Positions 58,043 to 64,000 of a stretch of 64,000 nucleotides of DNA are shown here, piece by piece. The stretch is taken from positions 1,186,793-1,250,792 of the forward strand of contig PDUO01000003.1 of the NCBI GenBank assembly GCA_003008705.1, read 5' to 3'. The notes beneath the pieces were generated by a model that saw nothing but the letters and a program-made list of their open reading frames with translations, was not told the origin of the DNA and did not search any database. The translations under genes and the position numbers were made by a program. The DNA comes from Pezicula radicicola. Taxonomy: Eukaryota; Ascomycota; Leotiomycetes; Helotiales; Dermateaceae. The first letter of the stretch is position 1, and the number at the start of each line of letters is the position of its first letter.

Positions 58043-60207
58043 ATGCTAGCTAAAGCTGTAAAGAGGGCAAGAAGTCCAGATGCAGAAACTGGTCCTGCAA
58101 AACGGAAGGTCAGATCATGTGACACATGTAGAAGACTGAAGACGCGTTGTGAGATACAGACAGGCTCAATGGTCTGTCATAGATGTTCTCTATTGAGGTG
58201 AGTAATCCCATTGAAGTTCATTATCTCCCAACTAATATGTTACACAATCAGACTCGAATGCTCCCTCGACGGTTCTGTCAATTCGCGGACTCCGACACGT
58301 GAAGCAGCGTCTCCAAAGTCACAGGGATATCATTCCCAGCCATGTCCGCATTCAGACTGTAATCAGAGGTAAAACTATATAATCCTACTCTTATCTGACC
58401 TCAATTTCTGATCCAAGTAGGTTACTTGCCGTTGAAGCTTCCCTTGCAGAAGTAAAAGCTTTGCTAGACAGTGTCTTGCATGCACCAGGAAGATCATCAA
58501 GCCCAGAAGTAGTTCGAGATAAAGCCAAAAGTCGCAACAATGAGTTACCTGAGACAGGAAATATTACTTCACCAAAAAATCATCAACATAGTGGACTGTT
58601 GGTTGCAGATCGAAATTCTCGAACTGCTCCTATGAGCTTAATTCGTGATATGAAGCAACATATCCTTGGACGAGATCGAGGATGGCATGATATGGAATTA
58701 TCAGAAGATATTGTGAAGAAAGGTATTATCACTGAGGAATTGACGCAAACGCTTTTATCAGGGTAAATATCTTCCCCTTGAAGGATCAATTCAAGATGGC
58801 TCATAATTGTGCAGTTTCACCCAACTTTCTCGTCGTTGGCTATTCATGAGACCACTTCCTGCAGCAATACGGCAAACCTCTCCATTACTATTCGCAAGTT
58901 GTGTTCTTGCTGGCTTGCATATCAATCCCAGTCTTCATGGTTCAGAGACCCATCACCAATTGTACCAACATGTCAGTACTCTTTTGAGCAAGTCAATGAT
59001 TGTATCGCCGTTATCATTAGAAGCCATACAGTCTATGCTCATTTTCTCTATGTGGAATTTGGTACCAAACAAAGATGCGGAGCATCTTGATACTTGGCTC
59101 TTGAGTGGTATAGCTGGCATGCATGGTATGTTAGCTATTAATTTCGAGAAGCTTGTCCAAACACGACCGGACGGCCTTGTGGATCCGAGATCGAGGGAAA
59201 CTTTACGTTCATGGAACTTGATTTGTCTTTGCCATCTACAGTAAGCTTTCTCTATGCTCTCACTTCACAGAAAACGAGCTCTTTGGTTCACTTTGAAGAA
59301 TTCTATATTCGGCGGCTAATAAACCATAGATTCTCGGTTGGAACTGGCAGACCACCAGTCCTTTCCCGGCAATACCTCAAGCAATGCGAAAGTATCCTTA
59401 GTCTGCCATCATACAACTTTCGAGATCAACTAGTAGCTGCAGGAGTGAAACTCTATGACTCTCTCTGCTGTCTAGTCAACTCTGATACCGTACAAACAGA
59501 CAGCTTAGTATGGGAAGAAATTGATGATTGGAAGAAAAGCTGCGGTCAATTTTATGGTAATCTATACCTACATATAAAATCACCAAAAAATAAGACTAAC
59601 AACCAACCTAGAACTCGACTCTTCCAAACCTCTAAGATTCGCATACTCCTGCTCATATCTAATTCTAGCCCGCCGAACCCTCAAACATCTTTCAGAAGAG
59701 CCAGGCAAAGACCCTACCAAGACCACTAGCAGTGGCGATCTAGATCCAACACTCTTTTTCCAGCTAGCAGTAGAACACGCACACCGAATCTTGAATCTCT
59801 TCCTCGCCATGTCCGACCTAACAGCATTCGTGCGACCAGCCTACGAAAACCTCCTCTGTTCATTCTCAATGGTAACCCTAAGTGAATTTGCAGAATACCT
59901 AGAAGATGTCGATGCAACACTCGCATTAATGGAAAAGACATCACTACACGTGCAACTGGGTGGAAAAGCTGAACCTGTATCCAAATGGGCATTGAATGTA
60001 TTAAGGAAATATGTGTTTGATCTTAAGCGAGCTTCAGGACAAGATCAAATTCAACAACAAGGAGGTGGTGGTTTTGGGGTTGCAACGGATCAAGGTTTTG
60101 GTTCTTTAGGTGTTGGGAATATGGCTTTACCTAATGATTTTGAGTCGAGTGAGTGGGGGTTTGATCAGGATTTTCCTTCGTTGGAAGATATGTTTGTTGG
60201 TAATTGA
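58043..60207 (+). CDS. Zn2Cys6 transcription factor
   Basis: Exons 58043-58197, 58252-58368, 58421-58762, 58815-59240, 59330-59556 and 59612-60207 join to 620 residues. The binuclear zinc cluster reads CDTCRRLKTRC then CHRCSLLRLEC, with Cys26, 29, 36, 45, 48 and 55 (C-x2-C-x6-C-x8-C-x2-C-x6-C). A linker and a short coil (LLAVEASLAEVKALLDSVL) follow, then a middle homology region (RPLPAAIRQTSPLLFASCVL, YQHVSTLLSKSM, LEAIQSMLIFSMWNL). The C-terminus is acidic and Gly/Phe rich (SSEWGFDQDFPSLEDMF), a likely activation tail. The gene lies just upstream of, and on the same strand as, a CYP53-type P450. Related CGG palindromes stand before both genes, so control of the P450 is a reasonable inference. 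Confidence 0.92.
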
Positions 60208-60797
60208 GGGAGGAATATAGTAGAATGGTGATTTATGACATCAGATAAAGACAACACCTCAGTTTGTTTTTCTCCTTTCTTGATGTAGAGAAAAGCACTC
60301 TCGTTAATTACAACCTCGATAAGTCGCTGCTCTATAGACACATCAACCACCAATCCCCCACCCAGCCAACATCCCCTCCATTCGTACCCCACCTCGAACA
60401 GCCATTTTTGAACTCAAACACTCCCGCACCATCACAAGACAAATACCAAGTCATCCATTCGTCCTAACAATTAGGCGTTCCGTCGGTGTCTGGGCAGCAC
60501 CGACGCATTTCCCTCTCCTCCGGCGGAGAAATAGGCGAGCCGACGGATGCTCACTTTCATAGTCTGTTACGCCCCAAGACTAGCATTAAATTCCATTGAA
60601 ATCATTGGATTGCGTCCTAATCATGCATGGAAAGATAGTCGTAACCTTTCCACAAGTGCCGATAGTTAGTTTCCTTTTTGTTTTCGTTCTGGATATCCTT
60701 ATCTGTATAAGGGGGTTTATGTTCCCAATCTCTTCACTTCTTGTTCTTTCTTACTCGTCACTTTCGTACTTTCTTACCCCAAAACATAACCTCCAAA
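60208..60797. promoter_or_regulatory. Spacer with CGG inverted repeats upstream of CYP53
   Basis: 590 bp between the Zn2Cys6 stop and the P450 start. It contains CGTCGGTG, nine bases, then CACCGACG (60481-60505), a perfect inverted repeat that places CGG and CCG 13 bases apart. Next is CTCCGGCGGAG (60518-60528), then GAGC-8-GCTC (60537-60552). The block lies about 250-315 bp before the P450 ATG. Confidence 0.6.
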
Positions 60798-62510
60798 ATG
60801 GGACTCATTAACCTCATAATCTCGCCATATATAATACTTCTCATTCCTATCTATATAGTACTCTACTACCTCCTCCCATACTTAACAACCTACTCCTCAC
60901 TCTCCAAATACCCCGGTCCCTTCACCGCGAAATTCAGCAACATCTGGCTCGGACTCTCAGCACGTTCCGGTCAAAAATACGCAGCAGTAGATTGGGCGCA
61001 TCGAAAATACGGAAAAGTAGTAAGAGTTGGGTTTAATCATGTATCTATTGCGGATGAACGTGCTTTACAGACTGTTTATGGACATGGAAATGGGTTTCTT
61101 AAAGAGTAAGTTCTTCTTTCCTGTTATATACTCTTTAAGCTGGTATAAGTTTCCTGGAAAATGTTATAAAATATTGACAAGAGGGGAAAATATAGCCATT
61201 TCTATGAAGCCTTCGTAGTAGGAACAACAGGACTTTTCAATACGAGGGATCGAACAGATCATACACGAAAACGCAAGATAATAGCACATGCATTCTCACC
61301 CAAATCAGTCAGCGAATTCGAACCACACATGACATCCAACCTAATCCGCTGGGTACAAGAACTCGATAAAATTTCCAACTTCTCAAACTCCAATTCCTCC
61401 TCAGCAAACCAAATTCACAGATCTCAATCCCATCAATTTGCAAAATTCAACGCCATGCCCTGGTTCTCCTACCTCGCATTCGATATAATCGGCGATCTAG
61501 CATTCGGTTCCCCATTCGGAATGGTAACGAAAGGTCGCGATGAAACAGAAGTACAATTAACACCCGGAGGACCAATATCCTACGCACCAGCCGTAGAAGT
61601 ACTAAACAGAAGAGGCGAAGTATCATCAACACTAGGCCTACTACCATTCCTACGGCCCTACGCACAATACCTACCAGACCCCTTCTTCACCAAAGGAATC
61701 TCCGCAGTCAAGAATTTAAACGGTATAGCCGTAGCAGCCGTACGATCTCGAATCGACGCAGCTGAAAAAGGTGCGGTTGTAGGGAATGAAGATAGGAATG
61801 ATATATTGGCTAGGTTATTACAGAGTAAGGATTCGAAAGGGGAGAAGATGGGTCGTACTGAGGTTACGGCTGAGGCTTTAACTCAACTTATTGCTGGCTC
61901 GGATACGGTTTCTAATACTTCTTGCGCTATCTTCTATTATATCCTCCATGGAGAACGTGCAGCTCCGGGTTCTGTTATCCCTCGCCTCCAGGAAGAACTC
62001 GATGCTGCTATTCCGGCAAATACCGAAGTTGCTTCTTATTCGATGGTGCGCAATCTTCCGTTCTTGAAACGTTGTATTGATGAGGGTATGCGTCTTCACT
62101 CTACTTCGGCAATCGGACTTCCACGTATAGTAGCTCCAGGTCCTGGTGTCGATTTTGATACTTATGGGAATGGTGAGGAGATTGTTCATTTCCCACCTGG
62201 GACTGTACTCTCGGTGCCATCCTATACGATTCATCACCTAGCCGAGATTTGGGGTCCTGATGTCGAAGAATTCAAACCTGATCGTTGGCTTTGTCTTAAC
62301 GAGAGACAGAAGACAGCTTTCAATCCATTCAGTTATGGACCTAGGGCTTGCGTTGGACAGAATGTAGCGATTATGGAATTACAGCTTATTATTGGGACCG
62401 TGTTTCGGAGGTATGATTTCGAGCTTTACCAGCCTGTTTTGGAGAGTCATGAGGGCTTTTCTAAGAAACCTAAGGAGTGCTTTGCGGGGATTAGGAGGAG
62501 GGGTATTTAG
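60798..62510 (+). CDS. bphA: Cytochrome P450, CYP53 / benzoate 4-monooxygenase type
   Basis: Exons 60798-61105 and 61196-62510 give 540 residues. A membrane anchor (LIISPYIILLIPIYIVLYYL) is followed by the Pro-rich YPGPF hinge. Family-like stretches include HVSIADERALQTVYGHGNGF, FNTRDRTDHTRKRK, WFSYLAFDIIGDLAFGSPFG and SYAPAVEVLNRRGEV, which place it with CYP53. The I-helix reads LIAGSDTVSNT, the K-helix EGMR, the meander FKPDRW, and the haem loop FSYGPRACVG with Cys488. CYP53 enzymes hydroxylate benzoate to 4-hydroxybenzoate at the endoplasmic reticulum, feeding the beta-ketoadipate pathway. The substrate is inferred from the family. The second half switches from C-ending to T-ending codons, a local composition shift also seen in neighbouring genes here. 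Confidence 0.92.
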
Positions 62511-62949
62511 ATTGATAAGTGCGTATATATTTGCTTCGAAATGAATGACAGGAGTGACAAGACACTTGGAGAGAACGAGACTTATCACGAGTGACTGATG
62601 CCGATTCACTAGCGACGTGACTTGACTGCAGCAAGTTGATATCAGGATTGTGATTTGTATCAAAAATCTGTTGTTTGAAACAAATGCATTCTATTTTCTA
62701 TGCCTGCATGAAAGCTACCGCCGAATTGAAGAACCCCATATCCCCGCAACATGACTTTATGATTTTATCTATCATTGATGCATTCCCTTTCATATCTCAT
62801 CTCATTTGAAGAACATAAAGTCTAAGCATCTCAGCAAACCAGCAAAACCCAGGCTCGGTTATATCATGCAAGAAAACGCTTAAGAGCAGCAAGAACAGCA
62901 GACTAAATCAGACCTTCTCTGGGTCCGATTGAGATACAATAAAGCTTCT
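62511..62949. other. Convergent intergenic spacer
   Basis: 3'-to-3' spacer between the P450 and the UDP-galactopyranose mutase gene. Nothing recognised. Confidence 0.4.

Positions 62950-64000
<1,051 letters not shown>

Overview
The window looks like a nuclear scaffold of a filamentous ascomycete, most likely a leotiomycete of the Botrytis/Sclerotinia kind (inferred from a group I G-alpha protein of 353 residues, a CFEM protein, a LaeA-like methyltransferase, Zn2Cys6 factors and many 45-120 nt introns with CTAAC/CTGAC branch points). No rRNA, tRNA, CRISPR or intact transposon was seen. Exon joins were worked out by hand from GT..AG sites, branch points and reading phase. For every gene called intact the joined length is a multiple of three, except two genes with an open 5' end (the C2H2 factor and the UDP-galactopyranose mutase).

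Layout. 1-5.4 kb: a CFEM secreted protein with a long acidic tail, and a decayed LYS9 (saccharopine reductase) relic. 6.3-12.8 kb: a C2H2 transcription factor with a very long, gene-poor 5' flank. 12.8-21.2 kb: an eight-exon secreted protein, the Elongator partner KTI12, a bicupin quercetinase-like dioxygenase divergent from an alpha/beta hydrolase, and the cristae protein MIC10. 21.5-26.3 kb: the nine-exon ribosome biogenesis gene URB2, sharing a short bidirectional promoter with MIC10. 26.6-35.7 kb: a five-exon secreted helical protein, the G-alpha subunit, a one-helix membrane protein and a DUF1771-Smr protein. 35.7-42.3 kb: AT-rich, repeat-bearing ground with a tiny secreted protein and a frame-disrupted Hsp70-like gene.

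42.3-64 kb mixes housekeeping genes (taxilin, the mitochondrial protease CYM1, UDP-galactopyranose mutase at the right edge) with accessory metabolism: a twelve-exon LaeA-like methyltransferase, a berberine-bridge-type FAD oxidase, a 2-oxoglutarate dioxygenase, a nonsense-broken APH kinase-like relic, an unrecognised relic with three in-frame TAGs, a Zn2Cys6 regulator and, directly behind it, a CYP53-type benzoate 4-monooxygenase. No polyketide or peptide synthase backbone is present.

Most notable points: (1) two introns in unrelated genes (13584-13701 and 40080-40187) are alignable over their whole length, as expected of introner-like mobile introns; (2) near-identical CGG palindromes lie upstream of both the Zn2Cys6 gene and the CYP53 gene, suggesting a regulator and target with autoregulation; (3) several relics show nonsense changes compatible with RIP-type C-to-T mutation; (4) an 18-bp-period degenerate minisatellite at 44.4 kb recurs inverted at 56.9 kb.
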